Positions 27,009-36,414 of a DNA stretch of 41,189 nucleotides are shown piece after piece (the first letter of the stretch is position 1; each line of letters starts with the position of its first letter). This DNA is from Chloroflexota bacterium (lineage in GTDB: Bacteria; Chloroflexota; Limnocylindria; Limnocylindrales; CSP1-4): assembly GCA_003152165.1 (NCBI GenBank), contig PLZO01000064.1:1093-42281 (forward strand). The letters are read 5' to 3'. A model generated the notes under the pieces. It did no database searches, was not told the DNA's origin, and saw only the letters and a program-made list of their open reading frames with translations. The position numbers were made by a program, and so were the translations under genes.

Positions 27009-28094
27009 TCACCATCCCAGAATTTCGGTTACGGCCGCCGCAGTCGGGTCTGCCACGAGCAGGCCGCTCACGTTCTCCTGGGCGGTCTTTGGGTCCTTCA
27101 GGCCGGAGCCGGTCAGGACGCATACGATGGTCGCGTCTCGATCAACCCGACCCTCGGCGGCCAACCGGCGGATGCCAGCCAGGCTGGCCGCCGAGGAAGG
27201 CTCGCAGAAGATGCCCTCGAGCCGAGCGAGGTCCCGCCAGGCCGCCAGGATCTCGTCATCGGTCACCGCCTCGATCAGCCCACCCGATTCGTCACGGGCG
27301 GCGGCCGCCTTCGTCCAGCTCGCCGGATCGCCGATCCGGATCGCGCTGGCGATTGTCTCGGGAGCCTCGACCCGGTGACCGAGGACGATCGGGGCGGCAC
27401 CGGCGGCCTGGAAGCCGAACATCCGGGGCAGCCCGGCGCTCAGCCCGGCTGCCCGATAGTCGCGGAAGCCCGCCCAGTAGGCGCTGATGTTGCCGGCGTT
27501 GCCGACCGGGATGGCCAGGACGTCGGGTGCTCGACCGAGGTCGTCGCAGATCTCGAAGGCGGCAGTCTTCTGGCCATCGAGCCGGAACGGGTTGACCGAA
27601 TTCACGAGGGTGATCGGATGGCTCGTCGACTCGGCCAGCTCGCGCACGATCCGCAGGGCCTGGTCGAAGTTGCCCTCGACCGCCACCACCCGGGCGCCCG
27701 TGACCTGGGCCTGGAGCAGCTTTCCCGCGGCGATCTGGCCGCGTGGCAGGACGACGACCACCTCCAGGCCGGCGGCCGCCCCATACGCCGCCGCCGACGC
27801 GGACGTGTTGCCGGTCGACGCACAGATCAGGGCCCGGGCACCCGCCTCGAGCGCCTTGCTGACGGCCACGACCATGCCCCGGTCCTTGAAGCTGCCAGTG
27901 GGATTCTGGCCCTCCACCTTGGCCGACAGATGCGCCAGCCCGAGATCGCCGCCGATCCGACCGAGCCGGACCAGCGGGGTGAAGCCCTCGCCCAGGCTGA
28001 GCAGCGGCGTCGCGTCGGTGATCGGCAGGAAAGCGCGATACCGCTCAGCGAGCCGCGGACGGCCGCGGGCCATCTCGGCTGCCGGCGGGCTCAC
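27009..28094 (-). CDS. thrC: Threonine synthase
   Basis: LGEGFTPLVRL, KVEGQNPTGSFKDRGMVVAV, ASTGNTSASAAAYGAAAG, NSVNPFRLDGQKT. Confidence 0.95.
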   Translation of the reverse strand: MSPPAAEMARGRPRLAERYRAFLPITDATPLLSLGEGFTPLVRLGRIGGDLGLAHLSAKVEGQNPTGSFKDRGMVVAVSKALEAGARALICASTGNTSASAAAYGAAAGLEVVVVLPRGQIAAGKLLQAQVTGARVVAVEGNFDQALRIVRELAESTSHPITLVNSVNPFRLDGQKTAAFEICDDLGRAPDVLAIPVGNAGNISAYWAGFRDYRAAGLSAGLPRMFGFQAAGAAPIVLGHRVEAPETIASAIRIGDPASWTKAAAARDESGGLIEAVTDDEILAAWRDLARLEGIFCEPSSAASLAGIRRLAAEGRVDRDATIVCVLTGSGLKDPKTAQENVSGLLVADPTAAAVTEILGW

Positions 28095-29365
28095 GCGGCA
28101 TCCTCAATCGGGTAGAGCGTCGCCTGGACGCCGAGCGCGGCAAGCCCGGCGCGGACCTGATCGAGGGACTGGGCGATCGTCACGAAGCCATCTGCGGCCG
28201 CTGCCTCCAGGTCCAGCTGGTCGCGGATCAGCTGGTCCGGCAGCACCGACTGGAAGAACCAGCGGCGGGCCAGCCGATCGTCTGCCGCGCCGGCGTCCAC
28301 GGTGCGCTCGGCGGCCGGTGGCGAGCCCGCCCAGGTGCTGCCGCCGCCCCGGGCGATCGCGATCAGGTCGCCCAACACGGCGCCTCCGGTCGAACCGCCG
28401 CCCGCACCGGGTCCACTCAATTCGAGCCGGCCGAGCGGCGAAGCGTCGATCTCGATCCTGTTGACCACGCCACTCGATCGGCCAAACCCGGAGTCGGCCG
28501 GAACGGCGACCGGCTGCACCGACGCCTCGATTCCCTGGGCCCCGATTCCCTGAGCCCGACGGCCGTCGACGATCAGCTTGAGGCGCAGGCCGTGGACCGC
28601 GGCGGCGGCGACCTCATCGGCGGTCACCCCGGTGATCCCCGGCCGGCCGAGTCCGTTGGCCGTCGCCGGCCGACGCTCGATCGAAGCCGGCCGGAGCCAC
28701 TGCCCGAACGCGAGGCGGGCGAGGATAACCAGCTTGTTGAGCGCATCGTCACCCTCGACGTCGCCGGCCGGGTCCGCTTCCGCGTAGCCCGCCCGCTGGG
28801 CATCGAGAAGAACCGCCTCGTAGCCCCGGGTACGCTCGGTCATGGCGCTCAGGACGAAGTTCGTCGTGCCGTTCACGATTCCCCGGACGCGCTCGATCCG
28901 GTTGGCTGCGAGGTCCGCCGCGAGCGGTCCCAGGATCGGGATCCCGGCTGCAACGGCGGCCTCGAAACGGAGGGGCGTGCCGGTCGAGCGAGCCAGGGCC
29001 TCGAGCGCCGGGCCATGGTGGGCGATCACGCGCTTGTTGGCAGTCACGACCGGCTTGCCGGCTGTGAGCGCTGCGACGATCAGGGTCCGGGCCGGCTCGT
29101 CACCGCCCATCAGCTCCACGATCAGGTCCACCTCGGGCGAGGCGACGAGATGGGCCGGGGCGTCGGTCAGGAGCGCCTCGGGGATCCCGGCGGCCGCGGC
29201 CTTGGCAGGGTCACGGACGGCGATTCGCGTGAGCACGAGCCGCGCCCCATCGAATGGCGCCAGTCGCTCCGGAGCATCGAGGAAGGCCCGCACGACGGCC
29301 GTGCCCACGGTTCCGGCACCGAGCAGGCCGACGCGTAGGGGCGAACGCGGCGGTGGGCTGGGCAT
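28091..29365 (-). CDS. hom: Homoserine dehydrogenase
   Basis: VGLLGAGTVGTAVVRAF, VVTANKRVIAHHG, FEAAVAAGIPILGPL, VRGIVNGTTNFVLSAMTE, AGYAEADPAGDVEGDDALNKLVILA. Confidence 0.95.
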   Translation of the reverse strand: MPSPPPRSPLRVGLLGAGTVGTAVVRAFLDAPERLAPFDGARLVLTRIAVRDPAKAAAAGIPEALLTDAPAHLVASPEVDLIVELMGGDEPARTLIVAALTAGKPVVTANKRVIAHHGPALEALARSTGTPLRFEAAVAAGIPILGPLAADLAANRIERVRGIVNGTTNFVLSAMTERTRGYEAVLLDAQRAGYAEADPAGDVEGDDALNKLVILARLAFGQWLRPASIERRPATANGLGRPGITGVTADEVAAAAVHGLRLKLIVDGRRAQGIGAQGIEASVQPVAVPADSGFGRSSGVVNRIEIDASPLGRLELSGPGAGGGSTGGAVLGDLIAIARGGGSTWAGSPPAAERTVDAGAADDRLARRWFFQSVLPDQLIRDQLDLEAAAADGFVTIAQSLDQVRAGLAALGVQATLYPIEDAA

Positions 29366-29456
29366 GCGCCGAATGGTAGCCGACCCTCAAACCGGGACGT
29401 TGGCTCGGCGGTCCCCGGCATCACCACCAGGTGGGCGGCCGCTACACTCCGCGGCA

Positions 29457-30476
29457 ATGGCCCTAGAGCTTGCTCCAGCCCCCGCCCCGGTGCCAGTGGC
29501 CGCCGGGCGACCGCGGATCTTCAGCGGGATTCAGCCCTCCGGAATCGTCCACCTGGGCAACGACCTGGGTGCCGTCCGCAACTACGTCCGCTTGCAGCAC
29601 GATTACGAGGCGATCTACTGCATCGTCGACTACCATGCTCTGACGACCACCCATGACGGTGCCCTGCTGCGCGTACGGACCCGCGAGATGGCCGCCTCGC
29701 TGCTGGCCCTGGGCCTGGACCCCGAGCGTTGCACGCTTTTCGTGCAAAGCGACCGGCCGGAGCACACCGAGCTGGCCTGGCTGCTGGCGACGGTGACGCC
29801 CGTGAGCTGGCTCGAGCGGACGCCGAGCTACAAGGAGAAGAAGCTCAATCAGCCCGACGACATCAACCATGGCCTGCTGACGTATCCGGTCCTGCAGGCT
29901 GCCGACATCGTCATCTACAAGGCATCGGTGGTGCCCGTCGGGCGCGACCAGGCCGCCCATCTGGAGCTGACCCGGGAAATCGTCCGGGCCTTCAACGCCC
30001 GCTACGGCGAGACCTTCCCCGCGCCACAGGCCGTTTTCACCGAGGCCCCGATCGTGCTTGGCACGGACGGCGTCAGGAAGATGAGCAAGTCGGTCGGCAA
30101 CACGATCGATATCTTTGCTCCGCCCGACGTCATCCGGAAGCAGGTGATGTCGATGGTCACCGACACGAAACGCATCCTGCGCATGGACCCGGGCCGGCCA
30201 TCGGTCTGCAATGTCTGCCAGCTCCATCGTCATTTCGGCCCCGACTATGAGGCCATCTGGGAGGGCGAGCGAACGGCCCGGACCGGCTGCGTCGACACCA
30301 AGCGGCTGTTGGCCGAGCGAATCATTGCCTATTACGCACCCGCCCGCGAGCACTATCTCGAGTTGATCGCCCGACCGGACGACGTCGACGAGGTCCTGGC
30401 CGCAGGTGCGGCCCGGCTCAAGCCGTGGGCCGAGGCCACCCTGGCCGAGGTCCATGCGAAGATGGGGCTCCGCTGA
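29457..30476 (+). CDS. trpS: Tryptophanyl-tRNA synthetase
   Basis: RIFSGIQPSGIVHLGNDLGAVRNYV, LTYPVLQAADIVIYKASVVPVGRDQAAHLELTREI, KMSKS; start ATG 29457. Confidence 0.95.
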   Translation: MALELAPAPAPVPVAAGRPRIFSGIQPSGIVHLGNDLGAVRNYVRLQHDYEAIYCIVDYHALTTTHDGALLRVRTREMAASLLALGLDPERCTLFVQSDRPEHTELAWLLATVTPVSWLERTPSYKEKKLNQPDDINHGLLTYPVLQAADIVIYKASVVPVGRDQAAHLELTREIVRAFNARYGETFPAPQAVFTEAPIVLGTDGVRKMSKSVGNTIDIFAPPDVIRKQVMSMVTDTKRILRMDPGRPSVCNVCQLHRHFGPDYEAIWEGERTARTGCVDTKRLLAERIIAYYAPAREHYLELIARPDDVDEVLAAGAARLKPWAEATLAEVHAKMGLR

Positions 30477-30486
30477 GGGTAAGGCC

Positions 30487-31773
30487 ATGACCGAACCGGA
30501 TCGGCAGGAACGGCACGACTCCGCCAACGACGGGCGGATTGGCGCGGCTGGGCAGGCCGCCGCGGACATCAGCCGGATCCTGGGGCGGGACCCACGCTGG
30601 TTCGCGGTGCTCCTCGTCAGCGTCACCGTGATCGCCGTCTACTTCGCGATCACGGTCGTAGGCTCGGCGATCTTGGCCTTCGGCGACATCGTCCTGATCT
30701 TCTTCATGGCCTGGTTGATCGCGTTCATCGTGAGCCCGTTCGCATCGGCCCTCAAGCGCCTGGTCCGGCCTCTGCCCCAGGCCGCCGCGGTCCTGATCGT
30801 GTATCTGGTCGCGATCGCCGGACTGCTCCTGACGATCTTCGTGGTTGCCGCCAACCTGGCCAGCTCGATCAGCCAGTTCGTCCAGTCGATCCCCCAGATC
30901 GAACAGAACCTCGGCCAGTACCTGGCCCCCTGGCAGGACCGGCTCAACAGCCTGGGCCTGTCGGTGAATCTCGTCGCGCTTGTCCATTCGGTGCTGGACA
31001 ACCTGCAGACGGGCGCGATCGACGTGGTCGGACCGATTCAGCAGGTCGCGGTCGCCAGCATCAGCGTGATCGGCACCGTCCTGATCATCTCGACCATGTC
31101 GATCTACATTGCGATCGACCGCAAGCGGATCCTGGCCTTCCTGTTCCGGCTCACGCCGAGCGCCTACCGGGCCGAGGCCGAGCTGCTGCGGGTGAGCGTC
31201 AACCGCTCGTTTGGCGGCTTCCTGCGCGGCCAGCTGATCATGGGCGTGGCCTACGGCGTGATCGCAGTCGGCGTGTCGGTCGTCTTCGGACTCAAGCTCA
31301 TCCCGATCACGGCGACGGCCGCCGGTGCCTTGATGGCGATCCCGTTCTTCGGCCCGTTCGTGGCCTGGACACCGCCCGTCCTCGATGCCCTGATCTTCAA
31401 CCCCGACCTGCTCCTGCCCGTAGCGATCCTGATTGGAATCGGCTGGATCATCGTCATGAACGTCCTCCAGCCCCGGCTGATGGCGGGCGCGGTGGGTCTG
31501 CACCCGATCGTGGTCCTGGGTTCAGTCCTGGTCGGGGGCAAGATCGCGGGGGTTGCCGGGGCGATCTTCGGGATTCCGATCGCGGCGATCGTGACCGCCT
31601 TCTTCTGGCACTACCTCGAGGAGCAGACCGGCGAGACCATCGCTCAGCGGGCCGCGCGGCGAGTGGAGCGCCGGGAGGGCCGGCCAGTCCGTATCCCCTC
31701 CGAGCCGCGACCCGGGATCGACCCCGATGTTGAGGACGAGGGGATCAGCGCCGGCGCTTCTTCCAGTCGCTGA
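30487..31773 (+). CDS. AI-2E/PerM family membrane transporter
   Basis: Multiple TM segments; FMAWLIAFIVSPFASALKR, GGFLRGQLIMGVAYGVIAVGVSVVFGLKLIP, NVLQPRLMAGAVGLHPIVVLGSVLVGGKIAGVAGAIFGIPIAAI. Confidence 0.92.
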   Translation: MTEPDRQERHDSANDGRIGAAGQAAADISRILGRDPRWFAVLLVSVTVIAVYFAITVVGSAILAFGDIVLIFFMAWLIAFIVSPFASALKRLVRPLPQAAAVLIVYLVAIAGLLLTIFVVAANLASSISQFVQSIPQIEQNLGQYLAPWQDRLNSLGLSVNLVALVHSVLDNLQTGAIDVVGPIQQVAVASISVIGTVLIISTMSIYIAIDRKRILAFLFRLTPSAYRAEAELLRVSVNRSFGGFLRGQLIMGVAYGVIAVGVSVVFGLKLIPITATAAGALMAIPFFGPFVAWTPPVLDALIFNPDLLLPVAILIGIGWIIVMNVLQPRLMAGAVGLHPIVVLGSVLVGGKIAGVAGAIFGIPIAAIVTAFFWHYLEEQTGETIAQRAARRVERREGRPVRIPSEPRPGIDPDVEDEGISAGASSSR

Positions 31774-33427
31774 GGATCTCGCGAGCGGCGTTGTGGCCGG
31801 GAACCCCGGTGATCCCACCGCCCGGATGGGCACCCGATCCGGCGAGGTAGAGCCCGTCAACCGGCAGCCGGTAGCGGGCACTGCCGAGGAGTGGCCGCCA
31901 CAGGAAGAAGCTGTCCAGGCTCGGCTCGGCGTGGTACGGGTGGCCGCCGGTCAAGCCGTAGTCCTGCTCCAGGTCGAGCGGGCTGAGTACCTGCCGGCCC
32001 ACGACGAGCTTGGTGATCCCGGGAGCGTATGGCTCGAGCGTCTTGAGGGCGAGGTCGCCGAGCTCGTCGCGACGGGCCGGCCAGGTGCCCTCGCGCAGGG
32101 TGTACGGCGCGTATTGCAGGTGAATGCTCATCACGTGGTGGGCGGCGCGGCGCGCGCCGGCGCGCGGATCATCGACTAGTGTCGGATCAAGCAGTGACGG
32201 GATTGTCGCCTCGATGTAAGGCGCCGCGCTGAGCTCGCCATACTTCGACGCGTCGAACGCCCGCTCGACGTAGTCGATGCCCAGGGCGATGACGATCCGG
32301 CCGCTCAACAGGCGCTCAGCATCGGCACCCTTGCCGGCGGCGATGAAGGCAGGCAGCCCGGCCAGGGCCAGGTTGACCTTGGCGACGGTCCCCGGCGTTC
32401 GGATGTTGGTCGCCCGCCAGCGCAGGCCCGGCCCGACGGTGACCGGATCGAGCAGCCCGGTCAGGACCCGTTTCGGGTCGACTCCAGCGACGACGATTCG
32501 GGCGGCGATCTCCTCACCCGAAGCGAGCACCACCCCGGTGGCCCGGCCACTCCGGGTCGTGACCTGGACGACCTCGGCGCCGGTCCGAATCTGGCCGCCG
32601 GCGGCTCGCACGACCGCCGCCAGCGCATCCGCCAGCGCACCCGGGCCACCCCGGGCATAGACCGTCTGGCCGGCCGCTCCCCCGTCGTTGCCGGCCGAGT
32701 CGGCCAGGAATACCGCCGTCGTGCCAGCCGACCAGGGGCCCATCGCCGTGTTCTGGATGCCCCGGGCGGCAAGGACCCCGCGCAGCGCGTCGGTCTCGAA
32801 CGACTCAGCGACGAAGTCCGCGATCGCCATGGGCAGGATCCGCAGGACCGCGCGAGCGTCGTGCCTGCCCAGGCCGCGGAACGCCCGGGTGAGCTTTAGC
32901 CCGGTCAGGGCATCGCCGAGCGAGGGCGCCTGGATATCGGGCGGGGTCGCGCCGCCCACCTCGGCCAGGAAGCGTCCGATCGAGCGGACCTGCCGGTCGA
33001 AGGCGGCATAGTTGGCAGCGTCCTGGCCGGAGCGCGCCCGCAGTCCATCGGCGGTCCGCCGGACGTCGTCGTAGAGGGTGATTGCCGAGCCGTCCGGGCC
33101 GGGCGCAAAGACGCGTACGTCCGGTGCGACGAAGGTTAGCCCGTGGGCCCGCAGGCCGAGCTCCCGGACGACCGCGGGCTTGAACCGGCCGACGGTGTGG
33201 GCGACGGCGGGGACCCGAGTGCCGGGCGTCAGCTCAATCGTGGCTGCGATCCCACCAACCCGCTCGCGGCGCTCCACGACCAAGGTCGACAGGCCGGCCT
33301 TGGCCAGATAGGCGGCAACGACCAGGCCGTTGTGTCCGCCACCGACCACCACAGCATCCCATCTGCGGTCGCCCGTAACCACGGCCGGCATGGCCCGCGC
33401 CGGCTCTGGCGTTGACTCGGCGGTCAC
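31745..33427 (-). CDS. NAD(P)/FAD-dependent oxidoreductase (phytoene desaturase/PYROXD2-like), paralog A
   Basis: WDAVVVGGGHNGLVVAAYLAKAGLSTLVVERRERVGGIAAT dinucleotide fold; LYLAGSGAHPGGGITGVPGHNAAREI; GTG start near 33427. Confidence 0.9.
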   Translation of the reverse strand: MTAESTPEPARAMPAVVTGDRRWDAVVVGGGHNGLVVAAYLAKAGLSTLVVERRERVGGIAATIELTPGTRVPAVAHTVGRFKPAVVRELGLRAHGLTFVAPDVRVFAPGPDGSAITLYDDVRRTADGLRARSGQDAANYAAFDRQVRSIGRFLAEVGGATPPDIQAPSLGDALTGLKLTRAFRGLGRHDARAVLRILPMAIADFVAESFETDALRGVLAARGIQNTAMGPWSAGTTAVFLADSAGNDGGAAGQTVYARGGPGALADALAAVVRAAGGQIRTGAEVVQVTTRSGRATGVVLASGEEIAARIVVAGVDPKRVLTGLLDPVTVGPGLRWRATNIRTPGTVAKVNLALAGLPAFIAAGKGADAERLLSGRIVIALGIDYVERAFDASKYGELSAAPYIEATIPSLLDPTLVDDPRAGARRAAHHVMSIHLQYAPYTLREGTWPARRDELGDLALKTLEPYAPGITKLVVGRQVLSPLDLEQDYGLTGGHPYHAEPSLDSFFLWRPLLGSARYRLPVDGLYLAGSGAHPGGGITGVPGHNAAREILSDWKKRRR

Positions 33428-33432
33428 AATCG

Positions 33433-35028
33433 TCAGGCCACCTTCCGCCCGGCGGCGCGGAGGACTTCCATTGCCGCGATCCGGCCGTTGGCGCCCATGA
33501 TCCCGCCGCCTGGATGGGTGGCCGAGCCGCACAACCACAGGTCCCGGATGGGGGTCCTGAACCGAGCGTAGCCGGGCATCGGCCGGTTGAAGAACAGCTG
33601 CTCGAGGCTGAGCTCGCCCTGGAAGATATTGCCCTCGGTCAGCCCGAACCGTCGCTCGATGTCGAGTGGGGTAAGGACCTGGCGGTGCAGGATGATCTCC
33701 CGGATGTTCGGGGCAACTTCCGCGATTCGATCGATCACGGCATCACCGAACGCCTCCCGGTTGTCGTCCCAGCTGCCCAGGCTCGGGTCCAGGTGGTACG
33801 GCGCATACTGGACGAAGCAGCTGATAACGTGCTTGCCGGGCGGCGCCATCGACGGGTCGACGAGGGTGGGGATGATCATGTCGATGTACGGCCGCCGGCT
33901 CCAGTGGCCGTACTTCGCGTCGTCGTACGCCCGCTCCATGTCCTCGATCGAGGCGCTGTAGCTGATGGCGCCGCGGAGGTGCTCGCCCTCGCCCGGCAGG
34001 CAGCTGAAATCAGGCAGGCGATCGACAGCCAGGTTCACCTTGCCCGACGAGCCCCGGAACTTGAACCGGCGGACCTCGTCCTCGAACTCCGGCTCGAGCG
34101 TGCCAGGCTCGATCAGGCCGAGGTAGGTCAGGCGCGAGTCGACCGATGACAACACGTGCCGGGCATAGATCTCCTCGCCCGACTCGAGCGCGACCCCGAT
34201 CGCCCGACCGGCGCGGGTCATGATCCTGGCAACCGGCGCCTCGAGCCGGATCTCGGCGCCCTGGGCGCGGGCCGCGCTGCCGATCGCGTTCGAGACGCCG
34301 CCGGCGCCGCCCCGGGGGATCCCCCAGGCCCGAAAGGCGCCGTCAATCTCGCCCATATAGTGATGGAGCAGGACGTAGGCGGTGCCCGGTGACTTGACGC
34401 CCTGGTAGGTCCCGATGATGCCCGAGGCCGACATCGTGGCCATCAGCGGATCGGTCTCGAACCACTGGGCGAGGAAGTCGGCCGCGCTCATCGTCATCAG
34501 CTGGACGAATACCGCCTGCTGGTGCTGGGGCAGGCGCTGGAACGACCGGGCAAGGCCGGTCAGGGGTGCGAACTGGCGCGGGTCGAGACCCGTCGGATCG
34601 GGTGGCACGATCGACAGGATGGGCTTGATGAAGCGGGCCATCTCGACCATCAGCTGGCCGTACTCCTCGTACGCCTCGGCATCCGACTTCGACCAGCGAC
34701 GCAGTTCGCGGATCGTCCGGCCATGGTCGTTCACCCGCCACAGGTAGTCACCCTGGAGCGGAGTGAACGTGCCGTCGAGGGGCAGGATATCCAGGCCGTG
34801 GGCCGGCAGGTCGAGCTCGCGGATGATCTCAGGACGGAGCAGGCTGACGACGTACGAAGCCACGGAGAAGCGGAAGCCGGGGAAGATCTCCTCGGTCACG
34901 GCCGCGCCGCCGAGCAGCTCGCGCTTCTCGACGACGAGGGTACTGAGGCCGGCCCGGGCCAGGTACGCGGCGCTGACCAGGCCGTTGTGGCCGCCGCCGA
35001 TGATCACCGCGTCGTACGTCTTGGCCAC
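33433..35028 (-). CDS. NAD(P)/FAD-dependent oxidoreductase (phytoene desaturase/PYROXD2-like), paralog B
   Basis: YDAVIIGGGHNGLVSAAYLARAGLSTLVVEKRELLGGAAVTEE; LWLCGSATHPGGGIMGANGRIAAMEVL; GTG start with SD GGAGG. Confidence 0.92.
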   Translation of the reverse strand: MAKTYDAVIIGGGHNGLVSAAYLARAGLSTLVVEKRELLGGAAVTEEIFPGFRFSVASYVVSLLRPEIIRELDLPAHGLDILPLDGTFTPLQGDYLWRVNDHGRTIRELRRWSKSDAEAYEEYGQLMVEMARFIKPILSIVPPDPTGLDPRQFAPLTGLARSFQRLPQHQQAVFVQLMTMSAADFLAQWFETDPLMATMSASGIIGTYQGVKSPGTAYVLLHHYMGEIDGAFRAWGIPRGGAGGVSNAIGSAARAQGAEIRLEAPVARIMTRAGRAIGVALESGEEIYARHVLSSVDSRLTYLGLIEPGTLEPEFEDEVRRFKFRGSSGKVNLAVDRLPDFSCLPGEGEHLRGAISYSASIEDMERAYDDAKYGHWSRRPYIDMIIPTLVDPSMAPPGKHVISCFVQYAPYHLDPSLGSWDDNREAFGDAVIDRIAEVAPNIREIILHRQVLTPLDIERRFGLTEGNIFQGELSLEQLFFNRPMPGYARFRTPIRDLWLCGSATHPGGGIMGANGRIAAMEVLRAAGRKVA

Positions 35029-35073
35029 GGGTCCTCCGCCTTGGGATCGTCATCGGTCGGGGACGCCAGCCGG

Positions 35074-35100
35074 TCATGCAGGCTGCATACGTTTCATGCA
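35074..35100. promoter_or_regulatory. Operator-like palindrome plus spaced direct repeat in divergent intergenic region
   Basis: ATGCAG-G-CTGCAT (35076-35088) and TCATGCA at 35074-35080 and 35094-35100 (20-bp spacing). Confidence 0.5.
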
Positions 35101-35171
35101 CGACTGTACCGCATACTGGACCGCCAGCGGACCGGCCGGTGGAACCGTCTGGTCGAGTCGGAGGAAGCACC

Positions 35172-36365
35172 GTGAGCGTCGGTACTGCGTTCCACCCCCG
35201 GACCGCGGCCCATAACCGGAAGATGCAATGGCGCGAGTGGTCGGGTTACTTCGCGGCGAGCGTCTATGCCGATTTTCATGACATCGAGTACAACGCGATC
35301 CGCGAGCAGGCCGCCCTGATCGACGTCTCACCGCTCTACAAATACGAAATCCAGGGGCGCGACGCCGAGCAGCTGGTCGACCGGGTGATCACCCGTGACG
35401 CGACGAAGCTCAAGGTTGGGCAGATCTACTACACGCCCTGGTGCGACGAAGCCGGCAAGGTTGTCGATGACGGCACCATCCAGCGCTTCGGTGGCACTCG
35501 ATTCCGGTGGACGGCAGCCGACCCGCAGTACCGCTGGCTGCAGCTGAATGCGGCCGGTCTCGAGGTCGAGATCGAGGATATCAGCGAGTCAACGGCCGCC
35601 CTGGCGCTCCAGGGGCCGCTCAGCCGATCGGTCCTGGAATCGGCCGGCGGCGAGAGCTTCGCCGACCTGCGCTACTTCCGACGGCGGCCGGCCACCGTCG
35701 CCGGAATCCCGATCGATGTCAGCCGGACCGGGTACACCGGCGACCTCGGCTACGAGCTGTGGGTCAAATCCGACCACGCCCTGGATCTGTGGGATGCGAT
35801 CGTGGCGGCCGGCAAGCCGTTCGGGATCCGGCCGGCCGGGATGATCGCGCTCGACATCGTTCGGCTCGAGGCCGGCCTGATCCTGCTCGAAGTCGACTAC
35901 ACCAGCGCCCGTCATGCGATGAACAGTGATCAGGCGTATTCGCCGGGCGAAATCGGGTTGGGCAAGCTGGTCGACTTCGACAAGGGCGACTTCGTCGGCC
36001 GACGGGCGCTGCTCGAGGAGCGCCGGATCGGTGGACCGCGCCGGCGCCTGGTGGGGCTCGAGATCAGCTGGCCCGACATCGACGCGATGTACCACGCCCG
36101 GGGCCTGCCCCCCAGCGCACCGGCGGTCGTGGATCGCTTAGCTATCCCGCTGTACGACGCGAACGGCCGGCCCGTCGGCCGGATCACCAGCCACGGCTGG
36201 AGTCCCATGCTGAAGAAGCCGATTGCCCTTGCTTCCGTGCCCGCCGCCTTGGAACGACCCGGCACGCATCTTCAGGCGGAGTGGACAGTCCAGGCTCGCC
36301 GCGGCCGGGTCGGCGCGACGGTGGTCGAAACGCCGTTCCTGGACCTGGCTCGCAAACGAGCCTGA
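35172..36365 (+). CDS. GcvT-like aminomethyltransferase family protein
   Basis: EYNAIREQAALIDVSPLYKYEIQGRDAEQLVDRVITRD, SRTGYTGDLGYELWV, DIVRLEAGLILLEVDYT; GTG start with SD GGAGGAAG. Confidence 0.92.
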   Translation: MSVGTAFHPRTAAHNRKMQWREWSGYFAASVYADFHDIEYNAIREQAALIDVSPLYKYEIQGRDAEQLVDRVITRDATKLKVGQIYYTPWCDEAGKVVDDGTIQRFGGTRFRWTAADPQYRWLQLNAAGLEVEIEDISESTAALALQGPLSRSVLESAGGESFADLRYFRRRPATVAGIPIDVSRTGYTGDLGYELWVKSDHALDLWDAIVAAGKPFGIRPAGMIALDIVRLEAGLILLEVDYTSARHAMNSDQAYSPGEIGLGKLVDFDKGDFVGRRALLEERRIGGPRRRLVGLEISWPDIDAMYHARGLPPSAPAVVDRLAIPLYDANGRPVGRITSHGWSPMLKKPIALASVPAALERPGTHLQAEWTVQARRGRVGATVVETPFLDLARKRA

Positions 36366-36414
36366 CTCCCCAGACGCTCGGTCGCAATCGGGTCACGGGG
36401 CGGCCATCCATCGG

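Noticed and set aside
28842-29456. N-terminal 205 residues of the long + ORF 28842-30476
   Set aside because: Overlaps hom on the opposite strand and precedes the true TrpRS start (ATG 29457)
29463-30626. Minus-strand 387-aa ORF opposite trpS and 361-aa ORF (30418-31503) opposite the AI-2E family gene
   Set aside because: Antisense to KMSKS-containing TrpRS and a clear polytopic membrane protein
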